Shown here piece after piece: positions 9,090 through 18,900 of a stretch of 64,000 bases of DNA. How positions within the stretch are numbered: position 1 is the stretch's first letter; every line of letters begins with the position of its first letter. The notes below the pieces were generated by a model. The model had not been told where the DNA came from. It made no database searches and worked only from the letters and a program-made list of their open reading frames with translations. The translations under genes were made by a program, and so were the position numbers. Source of the stretch: VXNE01 sp965116625 (GTDB lineage Bacteria; Pseudomonadota; Gammaproteobacteria; Pseudomonadales; Azotimanducaceae). The DNA lies in the NCBI GenBank assembly GCA_965116625.1, contig OZ220717.1, forward strand, positions 496,001 to 560,000, written 5' to 3'.

Positions 9090-10747
9090 AGCGCCCGATC
9101 CTTGCCTGCCAAGGCGTGTTGCTGCTCATCGGCGGCTGCGCCCCGCCAGAAACCACGTGGTTCAGCGAGGAGGCCGCCATTCGCGGCGTCGATTTCACGC
9201 ACCATTCGGGATTCGAAGGACGGCCGATGATGCCGGAGATGATTGGCGGCGGCGCGGCGCTGGCGGACCTTGATGGCGATGGGGACCTGGACCTGTACCT
9301 GGTGCAGAGCGGCCGCGTCGACCGGATGCTGCCCGCAGAGCAATCTCAGAACCATCTCTATCTCAACCGCGGCGATGGCTATTTCCACAGGGTAGAGGAT
9401 GCCGCGGGCGCCGGTGATCGTGGCTACGGCATGGGCGTGGCGGCAGGCGACTACGACAACGACGGCGACATCGACCTGTATGTCACCAACCTGGGTTCCA
9501 ACGTCCTGCTCCAGAACGATGGCGCAGGACAGTTCACGGACGTCACGGCCCAGGCGGGAGTGGGGGATCCGGGCTGGAGCACGGCAGCTACGTTCCTCGA
9601 TCTCGACGCGGATGCCGACCTCGATCTCTTTGTCGTCAACTACATCAACTGGGCACCAGAGATCGAGCAGGATTGCTATGGCAAGGCGTTCGTGGCGACT
9701 TACTGCGGTCCAACGGCCTACGACGTCCCGGCGATGGACCGCCTGTACCGCAACAACGGCGACGGGACTTTCACGGACATCACCCACGACGCCGGAATCA
9801 ACGTCGCTTTCGGCAACGGTCTCGGAGTCGTCGGCGCCGACTTCGACGACGACGGGCTGACGGATGTATTCGTCGCCAACGACGCCATGGTCAACCAGTT
9901 GTGGCTGAACCTCGGCAACCTGCGCTTCGAGGAATCGTGCCTGCTGTGGAGCTGTGCCATGGACTCGGACGGGATCGAGAAGGCCGGCATGGGCGTCGCC
10001 TCGGCAGACGTCGACAATGACGGCGACAGCGACCTGCTGGTCGTGAATCTCCACGGCCAGAGCGATTCCTTCTTCAGGAACGAGGGAACCTATTTTTCTG
10101 ACGCGACAAGGGTCGCCGGTCTTGGCGCGCCAAGCATGCGGTATACGCGCTTCGGCGTAACGCTGGCCGACTTCGACAACGATGGCTCGCTGGACCTCTA
10201 CGAGGCAAACGGCAATGTGGGACTGACCGAACCCGTCGAGGACGGCGATGGCTATGCCGAACCCAATGTGCTCTATCGCAGTGAAATCCACGAAGGCAAC
10301 ATTCAGTTCGAGGAGATCAAACCGCAGGGCGGGGTCTCACCGCCACTCATCCACACCAGCCGCGCGCTCGCTGTCGGTGACGTCGACGAGGATGGTGGGC
10401 TCGACCTGGTCGTGGTGAATCGTGACGCCCCGGCATACCTCCTGGTGAACCGGGCAACGCGCGGCAACTGGGTGCGCTTCAGAGTGCTCACAGCCAGCGG
10501 CCGCGACGCCCATGGAGCCACTGTTTCGGCAACCGTCGCTACGACCCGCATGCAGCGCGACGTGCAGCCCTCGGCGAGCTACCTCGCTTCCAGCGATCCG
10601 AGGGTACATTTTGGTCTCGGGTCCGAAGCCGAAGCCCGTGACGTCGTCGTGCGCTGGCCCGGCGGCGAGGAGGAAGCCTTCGGCGGCTTCAGCGAAGGCG
10701 CCACCTACGAATTGCTCCAGGGGAGCGGAAAGCCGCCATCGAAATAG
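9086..10747 (+). CDS. CRTAC1-type FG-GAP/VCBS repeat lipoprotein with ASPIC/UnbV C-terminal domain
   Basis: Exported protein of 553 residues with a lipobox L-I-G-G-C (Cys18). The body has many Ca-binding FG-GAP/VCBS repeats, seen as repeated D-x-D-x-D-G-D-x-D-L blocks (A-D-L-D-G-D-G-D-L-D-L-Y near residue 62, then roughly every 45-60 residues), consistent with a seven-bladed integrin-like propeller. The last ~100 residues match the ASPIC/UnbV domain (N-W-V-R-F-R-V with D-A-H-G-A, then V-H-F-G-L-G and V-V-R-W-P-G-G). The ATG overlaps the TPR gene stop (ATGA). A role in extracellular binding or adhesion is inferred from the fold; the ligand is unknown. Confidence 0.88.
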   Translation: MKRPILACQGVLLLIGGCAPPETTWFSEEAAIRGVDFTHHSGFEGRPMMPEMIGGGAALADLDGDGDLDLYLVQSGRVDRMLPAEQSQNHLYLNRGDGYFHRVEDAAGAGDRGYGMGVAAGDYDNDGDIDLYVTNLGSNVLLQNDGAGQFTDVTAQAGVGDPGWSTAATFLDLDADADLDLFVVNYINWAPEIEQDCYGKAFVATYCGPTAYDVPAMDRLYRNNGDGTFTDITHDAGINVAFGNGLGVVGADFDDDGLTDVFVANDAMVNQLWLNLGNLRFEESCLLWSCAMDSDGIEKAGMGVASADVDNDGDSDLLVVNLHGQSDSFFRNEGTYFSDATRVAGLGAPSMRYTRFGVTLADFDNDGSLDLYEANGNVGLTEPVEDGDGYAEPNVLYRSEIHEGNIQFEEIKPQGGVSPPLIHTSRALAVGDVDEDGGLDLVVVNRDAPAYLLVNRATRGNWVRFRVLTASGRDAHGATVSATVATTRMQRDVQPSASYLASSDPRVHFGLGSEAEARDVVVRWPGGEEEAFGGFSEGATYELLQGSGKPPSK

Positions 10748-10749
10748 GC

Positions 10750-10797
10750 AGTGTCCGCCGTTGGATAGGTGGGGCCCGGGCGGGGGTAAACTCTTAC
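10750..10797. repeat. Possible relic of the dispersed repeat (copy E)
   Basis: The gap between the CRTAC1-type gene and the next PhyH gene contains a stretch resembling the 28.76-kb repeat copy. Both read TGTCCG, a short variable part, GGAT or GGTA followed by GGTGG, then GGGCGGGGGT and AAAC. The alignment covers about 45 bp with several mismatches and no recognisable second half. It may be a decayed copy or a chance GC-rich match. Confidence 0.35.
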
Positions 10798-10817
10798 CAA
10801 ACCACACAGGAAACCGT

Positions 10818-11669
10818 ATGGCCGACCTCCCCGTTGAGGCAGACCCTGCCGAACTCACCCGACTCGGGCTTGAGACCTACGCCCGTGAACTGGACGAACG
10901 CGGTTTGACGGTGGTCCCGCAATCGGTCCTCGGACTACCGGATGCGTTCTTCACCCATCTGCGAGATGCCGTATTGGCGGTGGCGGAACAACGAACCGGC
11001 GCCCGTTTCGATCTGCAGCAGGGTCCGGACCGATGTCTGGGGGGCCGCCCGGCGGAGATCGGTCACGTCCTGATCACTCACCTGGTGGATCAGGTCCCGG
11101 CGTTTGAGGAGGTGCTGACACATCCGGTGAAGAAGGCGCTGGTGTCTCACCTGCTTGGCGTCACGCATCGGCTCTCGCACAGTAGCGCCTGGATCAAGTG
11201 GCAGACCCCCGACGACTGGGAGAAGGCGATGACCACCGGAATGCATGCAGACCAGAGTCCCATGCCAACTCCGTGGAACTGTCGCGCGCCGCATGTAGCC
11301 AACATGAACTGGCTGCTGACCGACTACACCCGAGAAGACGGTGCACTGTCCTACGTTCCCGGGAGTCATCTTGAACAACGATTTCCTCCCGAGATGGAGG
11401 CAATCGACCGAGCCGTTCCGGTGGAAGCCCCCGCCGGATCGCTCGTCATCTTTCAGGGCTGTACCTGGCATGGGTCTTTCAAAAAAGAAACGCCCGGCCT
11501 GCGCATCAGCCTGCATGGAGTCCATTGTCGACCGTATATCCTGCCGGGGCAGGACTACAAGGGGCAGATCCCGGAAAGCACTTACGCGGCCAGCAACGAT
11601 CCTGACTACCTGCGAATGATCATGCGCGAAGATGAAGAGATGCTGGTACGCCCGCCCGCTGACCGGTGA
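10818..11669 (+). CDS. Phytanoyl-CoA dioxygenase (PhyH) family protein
   Basis: Second Fe(II)/2-oxoglutarate oxygenase of the window, 283 residues. The triad is H143-x-D145 (G-M-H-A-D-Q-S) and H218 (T-W-H-G-S-F), with R229 as the likely 2-oxoglutarate ligand. The ATG at 10818 has AGGA about 7 bp upstream. It is shorter than the 4864-5931 protein and lacks its N-terminal extension. It lies 70 bp downstream of the CRTAC1-type lipoprotein gene and is probably transcribed with it. Substrate unknown. Confidence 0.85.
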   Translation: MADLPVEADPAELTRLGLETYARELDERGLTVVPQSVLGLPDAFFTHLRDAVLAVAEQRTGARFDLQQGPDRCLGGRPAEIGHVLITHLVDQVPAFEEVLTHPVKKALVSHLLGVTHRLSHSSAWIKWQTPDDWEKAMTTGMHADQSPMPTPWNCRAPHVANMNWLLTDYTREDGALSYVPGSHLEQRFPPEMEAIDRAVPVEAPAGSLVIFQGCTWHGSFKKETPGLRISLHGVHCRPYILPGQDYKGQIPESTYAASNDPDYLRMIMREDEEMLVRPPADR

Positions 11670-11758
11670 ACACAAGCCCGAAGCAGGCCCTTATCGGCTG
11701 GATGCGCGAAATTCGGAGCGATATGATCGCGGGTAACTCTCAAGCGGAGGACGGGACA

Positions 11759-12982
11759 ATGTCTGCGAGCCGCACCGATCACCGATTTGGTACTTTCGCG
11801 CTGGCCATCGCTGTTCTGGCATCGGGTGCATGGGCCGACGACCGGGCCGAATTCAACGCGGCCTATCGAGCGTACGAGAAACACCTTGACGCCAACGAAA
11901 CCGAGCACGCGCTGGCTGCGGCGAAAGACGCACACCAGTTCGGATCGAAACTGTTCGGCAAGGACAGCGTGAATGCCGCCAAGCTGGCGATCAACTACGC
12001 CGCTCTGCTGAACGATGTCGGACACTACCGGAAGGCCCGCAGGGCGCTGGATGGCACACAGGACGTCTTTCGGTCGCGCTACGGCGAAGGCGCCGTGGAG
12101 CTGGTGCCCATCATGATGCAGCTCGCACGCGCCGCGAAGAAACCCGATGACACGCTCGAGTATTTCAGACGCGCGGCTCGCTTGAGCAGGGGCTACGACG
12201 ACAACCTGGTCGAAGCGCGCAGGAACTTCGAGATCATGTCGATCCTGCTGCGGATGGGCGGCGGCGCATTCGTCGAGCCGTACGTCGACCGAACATACGA
12301 AATCTACTCGGAGCGGCTCGAACCGAACGACTTCCGCCTGGGCCTCGTCTCCTATCACAAGGCGAGGTGGGCGACCGCCAGGGGTCACCACGAACAGGCC
12401 CTCGACCACCTGAACGGTGCGCTGACCGCCTTCACCAACCCCGAACGGGAACGCATGGGGGGCTTTGAGCGAACCGTGAGGATGCAGATGGTCGAAGCGC
12501 TGGAGGAACTCGGACAAAGGGATGCGTCCACCGAACACTTGCTGCTCCTCGGAGCACAGCAGGACTGGTCTCCCGAGGTGGACCCCGTCTACAGGCGGGA
12601 CCCGGTCGTCCCCATGGACGCGATGACGAAACGCATGAAGGGCAAGGTGACGGTTTCCTTCACCGTCGACGAACAGGGATTCGTGGTGGACCCGGAAGTT
12701 TCGGAATCCACCCAGCCGACCTTGAACGACGCGGCCCTGGCAATGGTCAGTGGGTTCCGGTACGCGCCGAGGTTCATCGACGGCAATCCGGTGGCGACTG
12801 CCGGGATCGAATACACCGAAGATTTCGCCTTCCTGTCGTCGTCAACCGGCCTCGCGAGGCCGCCATTCGAAAGGCCCCCGTTGCGCGGATTCAAGAACGT
12901 CGACTTCAACGACATGTCGGAGTGCTCGAAGCCGGTTCCGGACGAACGCGTGTGCGGGTTCATGATGCCTGGAGTGAAATGA
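11759..12982 (+). CDS. TonB C-terminal domain protein with TPR-like region
   Basis: Exported protein of 407 residues with an N-terminal signal segment (F-A-L-A-I-A-V-L-A-S-G, cleavage near W-A-D). The middle is helical and TPR-like (A-L-A-A-A-K-D-A-H-Q-F, A-R-R-A-L-D-G-T). The C-terminal ~90 residues fit a TonB/TonB-like domain: K-G-K-V-T-V-S-F-T-V-D-E-Q-G followed by A-L-A-M-V-S-G-F-R-Y-A-P. There is no proline-rich spanner, so it is probably a periplasmic TonB-like domain protein and not a classic energy transducer. The start at ATG 11759 has CGGAGGA 8 bp upstream; the upstream in-frame GTG at 11666 is rejected. The stop overlaps the rpe start. Confidence 0.75.
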   Translation: MSASRTDHRFGTFALAIAVLASGAWADDRAEFNAAYRAYEKHLDANETEHALAAAKDAHQFGSKLFGKDSVNAAKLAINYAALLNDVGHYRKARRALDGTQDVFRSRYGEGAVELVPIMMQLARAAKKPDDTLEYFRRAARLSRGYDDNLVEARRNFEIMSILLRMGGGAFVEPYVDRTYEIYSERLEPNDFRLGLVSYHKARWATARGHHEQALDHLNGALTAFTNPERERMGGFERTVRMQMVEALEELGQRDASTEHLLLLGAQQDWSPEVDPVYRRDPVVPMDAMTKRMKGKVTVSFTVDEQGFVVDPEVSESTQPTLNDAALAMVSGFRYAPRFIDGNPVATAGIEYTEDFAFLSSSTGLARPPFERPPLRGFKNVDFNDMSECSKPVPDERVCGFMMPGVK

Positions 12983-13662
12983 CCGGGCCGGCACTCGCGA
13001 CAAAGGCTCGCTGGATCTCTCCGTCCATTCTCGCGGCGGATTTCGCACGCCTCGGTGAAGAAGTCACCGACGTGCTCGATGCCGGTGCCGACACCGTGCA
13101 CTTCGACGTGATGGACAACCACTACGTGCCGAATCTGAGTGTCGGGGCGTCGGTATTGCGCGCCCTGAGGGAATACGGCGTCACGGCACCCGTCGACGTG
13201 CATCTCATGGTCCGGCCCGTGGACCGTATCATCGGGGACTTCGTCGACGCCGGCGCGGACTACATCACCTTCCACCCGGACGCGACGATGAGCGTGCGCG
13301 ACTCCATCGAGCGCATCCACGAGAGCGGCGCCAGGGCCGGCCTGGCGCTCAGTCCCGGGGTGCCGGTGTCGGAACTGTCACCCGTCCTGGAACATCTCGA
13401 CCTGGTACTGGTGATGTCGGTAGTTCCCGGTTTCGGCGGTCAGTCCTTCATGCCCGAAAGCCTCGATACCGTGCGAGCGGTTCGCCGCCGCCTGGACGAG
13501 TTGGGGAGCGAGGCGCGCCTCGAAATAGACGGCGGCATCAATGTCGACAATGTCGGCCCGGCCGCCAAAGCCGGTGCCGACATGTTCGTCGCCGGCACCG
13601 CGATATTCGGCACCGACGACTACGCGAAGACCATCCAGTCGTTTCGGTCGGCCCTCGCCTGA
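12979..13662 (+). CDS. rpe: Ribulose-phosphate 3-epimerase
   Basis: Interconverts ribulose 5-phosphate and xylulose 5-phosphate in the pentose phosphate pathway. It has 227 residues, the usual length. Hallmarks are S-P-S-I-L-A-A-D-F at about 12-20, H-F-D-V-M-D-N-H-Y-V-P-N near 40 (metal His and Asp), M-S-V-V-P-G-F-G-G-Q-S-F near 142 (phosphate loop) and E-I-D-G-G-I-N near 178 (second catalytic Asp). The ATG overlaps the upstream stop by 3 bp and GGAG precedes it. The rpe-gph-trpE order that follows is common in gamma- and betaproteobacteria. Confidence 0.96.
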   Translation: MTGPALATKARWISPSILAADFARLGEEVTDVLDAGADTVHFDVMDNHYVPNLSVGASVLRALREYGVTAPVDVHLMVRPVDRIIGDFVDAGADYITFHPDATMSVRDSIERIHESGARAGLALSPGVPVSELSPVLEHLDLVLVMSVVPGFGGQSFMPESLDTVRAVRRRLDELGSEARLEIDGGINVDNVGPAAKAGADMFVAGTAIFGTDDYAKTIQSFRSALA

Positions 13663-13691
13663 CCCGCACCAAGCTGCCTGTCGGGGCGCCA

Positions 13692-14342
13692 GTGGATACG
13701 TACGACGCCTATCTCTTCGATCTCGACGGCACGCTGGTCGATACCGCGCCGGATCTCATGGGAGGACTGAATGTCTGCCTCGCCGAGCACGGCTACTCCG
13801 AGGTGGACGAGGCACTGACTCGCCGGTGGGTCGGCCACGGCGTCGCGAAGATGATCGAGCAGGCGCTGGCATACCAGGGAAGCGAAGAACCACCCGCAGA
13901 CGTGGCGAAGTCCATGTTCGATCGCTTTCTCGACTACTACGCCGCGCACATCGCCGATGCGAGCACGCCCTATCCCGGCGTTCGGGAAACGTTGGCATCG
14001 CTTGGCCAGCGCGCAGGTCTCGGGGTGGTGACCAACAAGGTGACGAGACTGACTGTCCCCTTGCTCGACGCGCTGGACCTTGCCGGTTGCTTCGAGGTCG
14101 TGGTGTGCGGCGACACGGTTGGCGTGTTCAAGCCCGCCGCCGAGCCCGCGCTGCACGCATGCGCGTCCCTCGGCGTTGACCCCGCGCAGGCGCTGTTCGT
14201 GGGCGATTCGATTACCGACGTGGAGTGCGCCAGGGCGGCCGGCTGCGACGTGGTCTGCGTCCCGTACGGCTATAGCGGGGGAATCCCGCCAGAGAATCTC
14301 GGCGCCGACCGCCTCATCGATTCGCTGACCTGTCTCGTTTAG
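13692..14342 (+). CDS. gph: Phosphoglycolate phosphatase
   Basis: HAD-superfamily hydrolase of 216 residues, converting 2-phosphoglycolate to glycolate. Motif I is F-D-L-D-G-T-L-V-D-T (residues 9-18), motif II lies around V-V-T-N-K, motif III is the lysine in V-F-K-P-A, and motif IV is F-V-G-D-S-I-T-D-V, with the capping helix domain between motifs I and II. The start is GTG 13692, 29 bp after rpe. Position between rpe and trpE supports the Gph assignment over a generic HAD phosphatase. Confidence 0.92.
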   Translation: MDTYDAYLFDLDGTLVDTAPDLMGGLNVCLAEHGYSEVDEALTRRWVGHGVAKMIEQALAYQGSEEPPADVAKSMFDRFLDYYAAHIADASTPYPGVRETLASLGQRAGLGVVTNKVTRLTVPLLDALDLAGCFEVVVCGDTVGVFKPAAEPALHACASLGVDPAQALFVGDSITDVECARAAGCDVVCVPYGYSGGIPPENLGADRLIDSLTCLV

Positions 14343-14435
14343 CAGCGAAGAATTGCCAGCAGTTGCGATACTCTACGGCTCCTGCGCCGCCCGGGGTCTC
14401 GACATCGCTCCACGGACGGATGCATCTCTTGGCCC

Positions 14436-15932
14436 ATGAACCAGAACGACTTCGACAGACTCGCCGCATCCGGCTACAACCGTATCCCCGTGGTTCGGGA
14501 AGTCGCCGCCGATCTCGAGACGCCGCTCTCGACCTACCTCAAGCTGGCCGACGGTCCCTACAGCTACCTGCTCGAGTCCGCGCAGGGGGGCGAGCGGTGG
14601 GGCCGCTACTCGATCATCGGCCTGCCGTGCAAGACCGTGATTCGGGTGGTCGGCGATACGGTCACCGTCGAGACCGGCGGCAAGACGGTTGAATCAACGC
14701 AGACCGACGACCCGCTGGCGTACATCGAGGCATACCAGGGCCGGTTCCGCGTCCCCAGGGGGGAGTCGGCGTCCGCCGAACTGCCACGTTTCATCGGCGG
14801 CCTGGTCGGCTACTTCGGCTACGACACGGTGCGCTACACCGAGACGAGGCTCGCGCACTCGACACCTCCCGACCCGATGCAGACACCGGACATCCTGCTC
14901 ATGGTGTCGAACGACGTGATCGTGTTCGACAACCTGAGGAGCCGCATGCAGCTCATTACCCTGGTGGACCCCGCCTTGCCCGACGCGTATGGCAATGCCA
15001 TGGCGCGACTCGGCTCGCTCGCATCCAACCTTGCCGCGCCGGTGCCGCCCATCCCGGAAACCACGACTTTCCGACCCCCCGCGGAGGACGATTTCGTGTC
15101 GGAGTTCGGCAGGGAGAACTTCATGCGGGCGGTGGAACGCATTCGCGAATACATCCTCGCCGGGGACGTCATGCAGGTGGTCCTCGCACAACGCATGTCG
15201 ATCCCCTTCAATGCGGCGCCGATCAACCTGTACCGCGCCCTGCGCAGCCTCAACCCATCGCCCTACATGTATTTCATGCACCTGGAAGATTTCCAGATCG
15301 TCAGTTCGTCGCCGGAAATTCTCGCCCGGGTCGAGGACGGCACCATCGTCAACCGCCCCCTCGCCGGCACGCGCCGGCGCGGCCACACGCGTGAAGAAGA
15401 CCTCGCCCTCGAGGCCGAGCTGCTGAGCGACCCCAAGGAGATCTCGGAACACCTGATGCTCATCGACCTCGGACGCAACGATGTCGGACGCGTTGCCGAG
15501 ACCGGTTCGGTGAGGGTCACTGAGCAGTTCGTCATCGAGCGGTACTCCCACGTCATGCATATCTCCTCCAACGTCGAAGGCAGGCTCAGGGCGGGCAAGA
15601 CCGCCATGGACGTGCTGCGTGCCGCACTGCCTGTCGGCACGTTGTCCGGCGCACCGAAAATCAGGGCCATGGAGATCATCGACGAACTGGAGCCCGTCAA
15701 ACGCGGCATCTACGGTGGCGCCGTCGGCTACCTGTCCTGGAACGGCAACATGGACACCGCCATCGCCATCCGCACCGCGGTGGTCAAGGACGGCACCCTC
15801 TACATCGAGGCTGGCGGTGGCATCGTCGCGGACGCGTTGCCCCACCTCGAGTGGAAGGAGAGCATGAACAAGGGCCGGGCGATCTTCCGCGCCGCCGAGA
15901 TGGCCGAGCGGCGCCTTGACCAGAACGACTGA
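14436..15932 (+). CDS. trpE: Anthranilate synthase component I
   Basis: Converts chorismate to anthranilate together with the glutaminase TrpG, the first committed step of tryptophan synthesis. It has 498 residues. The N-terminal region has the feedback-site element L-L-E-S-A near residue 48, and the C-terminal chorismate-binding domain has A-G-D-V-M-Q-V-V-L-A-Q-R, R-P-L-A-G-T-R-R-R-G, L-P-V-G-T-L-S-G-A-P-K-I-R-A-M and I-E-A-G-G-G-I-V-A-D. The ATG at 14436 comes 93 bp after gph. No trpG, trpD or trpC is next to it; the gene after it is an unrelated amidohydrolase. I see no clear leader peptide or attenuator in the 93-bp gap. Confidence 0.96.
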   Translation: MNQNDFDRLAASGYNRIPVVREVAADLETPLSTYLKLADGPYSYLLESAQGGERWGRYSIIGLPCKTVIRVVGDTVTVETGGKTVESTQTDDPLAYIEAYQGRFRVPRGESASAELPRFIGGLVGYFGYDTVRYTETRLAHSTPPDPMQTPDILLMVSNDVIVFDNLRSRMQLITLVDPALPDAYGNAMARLGSLASNLAAPVPPIPETTTFRPPAEDDFVSEFGRENFMRAVERIREYILAGDVMQVVLAQRMSIPFNAAPINLYRALRSLNPSPYMYFMHLEDFQIVSSSPEILARVEDGTIVNRPLAGTRRRGHTREEDLALEAELLSDPKEISEHLMLIDLGRNDVGRVAETGSVRVTEQFVIERYSHVMHISSNVEGRLRAGKTAMDVLRAALPVGTLSGAPKIRAMEIIDELEPVKRGIYGGAVGYLSWNGNMDTAIAIRTAVVKDGTLYIEAGGGIVADALPHLEWKESMNKGRAIFRAAEMAERRLDQND

Positions 15933-15974
15933 CCGGGCGGCCATGGCCGTCCTCGGCCAACAGGACGAACCACA

Positions 15975-18900
15975 ATGACACTCACCCGCAAGTTGCAGGC
16001 GGCCACCCTGGGACTCTCGATGGCGGCAACGCTCGCGTCGTTGGCAGCGGAGCTTCCGCTCAAGGGATCGCGCGAAATCGCCTTCCAGACCGACGCGGTG
16101 ACCTGGCTGTCCCTGGACGTCTCACCCGATGGATCGACCATCGTCATGGAAGCCGTCGGAGACCTCTACGTCCTGCCCATCGAAGGCGGCACCGCCCGGC
16201 GCATCACCAGCGGCATGGCGTTCGACTCCCAGCCCAGGTTCTCGCCGGACGGCGAGCGAATCGTATTCGTGAGCGACCGCAGCGGCAGCGAGAACGTGTG
16301 GATCGCGAACGCAGACGGCAGCGAACCTCGCAAGCTGTCCTCGGACAAGGGAACCATCGAGTTCGCATCCCCTACCTGGTCACCCGACGGCACGCACGTG
16401 GTCGCATCGCGTACGCGGTGGGGCTTGAGGACCTTCGAGTTGTGGGCGTATCACGTCGACGGGGGACGCGGCGTTCAGATCACGAAAGCCAAGAGCGACA
16501 CGGACACCCCCTCGAACGATCGCGCGAATGCGCTCGGCGCCGTCTATTCTCCCGAAGGCCGCCACCTTTACTACGCACGCAAGGAAGGGGGCTTCGGCTA
16601 TGACGTGCGGCTGCCGCTGTGGCAGATCGTTCGACGCGACCTGCGCGACGGCAAAGAGGACTACCTGACAGGCGCGCAGGGAAGCGGCATGCGTCCGGCG
16701 CTGTCGCCCGACGGCTCGCTGCTTGTCTACGTCACCCGTTACCGGGGGGAGAGCGGGCTCAGGTTGCGCGATCTCGAGACCGGGGAAGACCGCTGGCTCG
16801 CGTACCCTGCCCAGCGCGACGACCAGGAATCACGATTCACCCGCGACCTGTTCCCGGGCTACGCGTTCCTGCCGGACGGATCGGCTGTCATCTATACCCA
16901 CGAAGGCGGAATTCGGCGCGTCGATACGGCTACCGGGGACGTTTCCACCATCCCATTCACACTCGACGTCGAGCAGTCGATCGGACCGCGCCTGTATTCG
17001 CCCTACCGCCTGGGGCTGGGTCCGGTGAAGGCCCATCTCGTGCGCGGCCTGGCACCTTCGCCTTCGGGCGACCGGCTGGCGTTCTCGGCGCTGACCCGCA
17101 TCTTCGTTCGCAAGCAGGCTGCAGGCAGCGAGACCGCTATCACGGGTGACGATATCCCGGCATTCCATCCCGCGTTCTCCCCGGACGGGCGTTGGCTCGC
17201 CTATGTCACCTGGGCGCCGGGAGGCGGTCACATCTGGCGCGTCCGGGCGAACGGGCGCGGCGCACCCCAGCGGCTGACGCAACGCGCCGCGTTCTACAGC
17301 GACCCCGCCTGGGCGCCCGATGGCGAGCGAATCGTCGCCCTGCGCGCGGCGAGCCATGACCGCCTCTACCGGATCTGGGACTTTGGCGAACCGGAGGGAA
17401 CGGACCTGGTCTGGTTGCCGGCAGACGGCGGGAAAGCCCGGGTCGTGACGCCGGCTCGCGGATACCGGGCACCGCATTTCGGGCCCGACGGCGATCGGAT
17501 CTACGTGTACCACTCGGGCGGCTGGTCCGCACTGACTTCAATGCGCTTTGACGGGACCGACCAGCGTACCCACCTCAGCGTGGAGGGACCTGGCATCTAC
17601 TACGCGGAAGGTGACGTACCGGCCCGGGACATCCAGATTTCGCCGGACGGCCGGGCCGTGCTGATAACGCACGCCAACCAGCTCCATGTCGCAAGGCTGC
17701 TCAACCTCGACCTGACCGATGTCGAGACAAGCATCGACGCACCGTCCATTCCCATGGCGCGGCTTACCGACGTCGGGGCCGACGAAGCGGCCTGGAGTGC
17801 CGACGGAGAGACGATCTACTGGACCGTGGGCAACCGAGTCTACCGGCGCGCGCTTGCTTCGGTCGAATTCGATACTGACAACGACAAGAGCGGGTCGGAC
17901 AAGGATGACGAGGAGGGCCCGGAAAAGAACGATCCGCTCGAGGAACATCCGGCGGCGGCGGGTGCCACCATCGAGATCTACCTGCCCCGCCACGAGCCCG
18001 GGGGAGTATTGGCACTGACCGGCGCTACCGTCATCTCGATGGAACCTGAATCGGTTCCCATCGAAGACGCAGTGGTCGTGATGCAGGCGGGCCGCATCAC
18101 CCGCGTCGGGATCGCAGCCGAGACCGAGGTTCCGGAAGATGCCTCCGTCATCGACCTGTCCGGCCGTTTCGTTGTCCCGGGTTACGTCGACACCCACGCC
18201 CACATCCCCCTGCTGCAGCGCGTCTTCGACATGAACAACTGGGGGCTGATGGCCAACCTGGCATACGGCGTGACGACCCTGATCGACGTGCAGCCAAGCA
18301 CCGTGGACATCCTCGCCTACCGGGACATGGTCGATGCGGGGCGCATGATCGGGCCGCGCCTGCTCACAACCGGCCCGGGAATATTCAACGACAACCGGTT
18401 CAAGTCCTACGAGCACGCGCGACGGGTGCTTTCGCGCTACAAGGATCACTACCGGGTACGCAACCTCAAGTCCTACATCTCCGGGAACCGGGAGCAACGG
18501 CAGTGGATCGTGCAGGCCGCGGAAACACTGGGGCTGATGCCGACCACGGAAGGCGCGCTCGACATGAAGCTCAACATGACCCACATCATCGACGGCTTCA
18601 GCGGCAACGAGCACAACTTCCCCATCGTCGATCTGCATCCCGATGTCGTTCAGTTGGTCGCGCGCTCACGAATAGCCTATACCCCGACGCTGCTCGTGGC
18701 GTACGGCGGCCCCGCGGCGGAAAACTACTTCTTCACCAGGGAATCGCCCGCGAACGACGCGAAGCTCAGGCGCTTCACTCCCCCGCAACTGCTCGCTGCA
18801 AGATCCCTGCGGGTGCCCTGGTTCGCCGACTCCGAGCATGTCTTTCAAAGGGTCGCGGCCCAGGCCGCCAAGATCATTCGCGCAGGCGGGCGCGTCGGGG

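Noticed and set aside
14343..14435. Tryptophan attenuator ahead of trpE
   Set aside because: No short leader frame with tandem Trp codons and no alternating hairpins were visible.
15937..15950. CGGCCATGGCCG palindrome after trpE
   Set aside because: Short GC palindrome without a T-run or conserved operator pattern; too common at this base composition.
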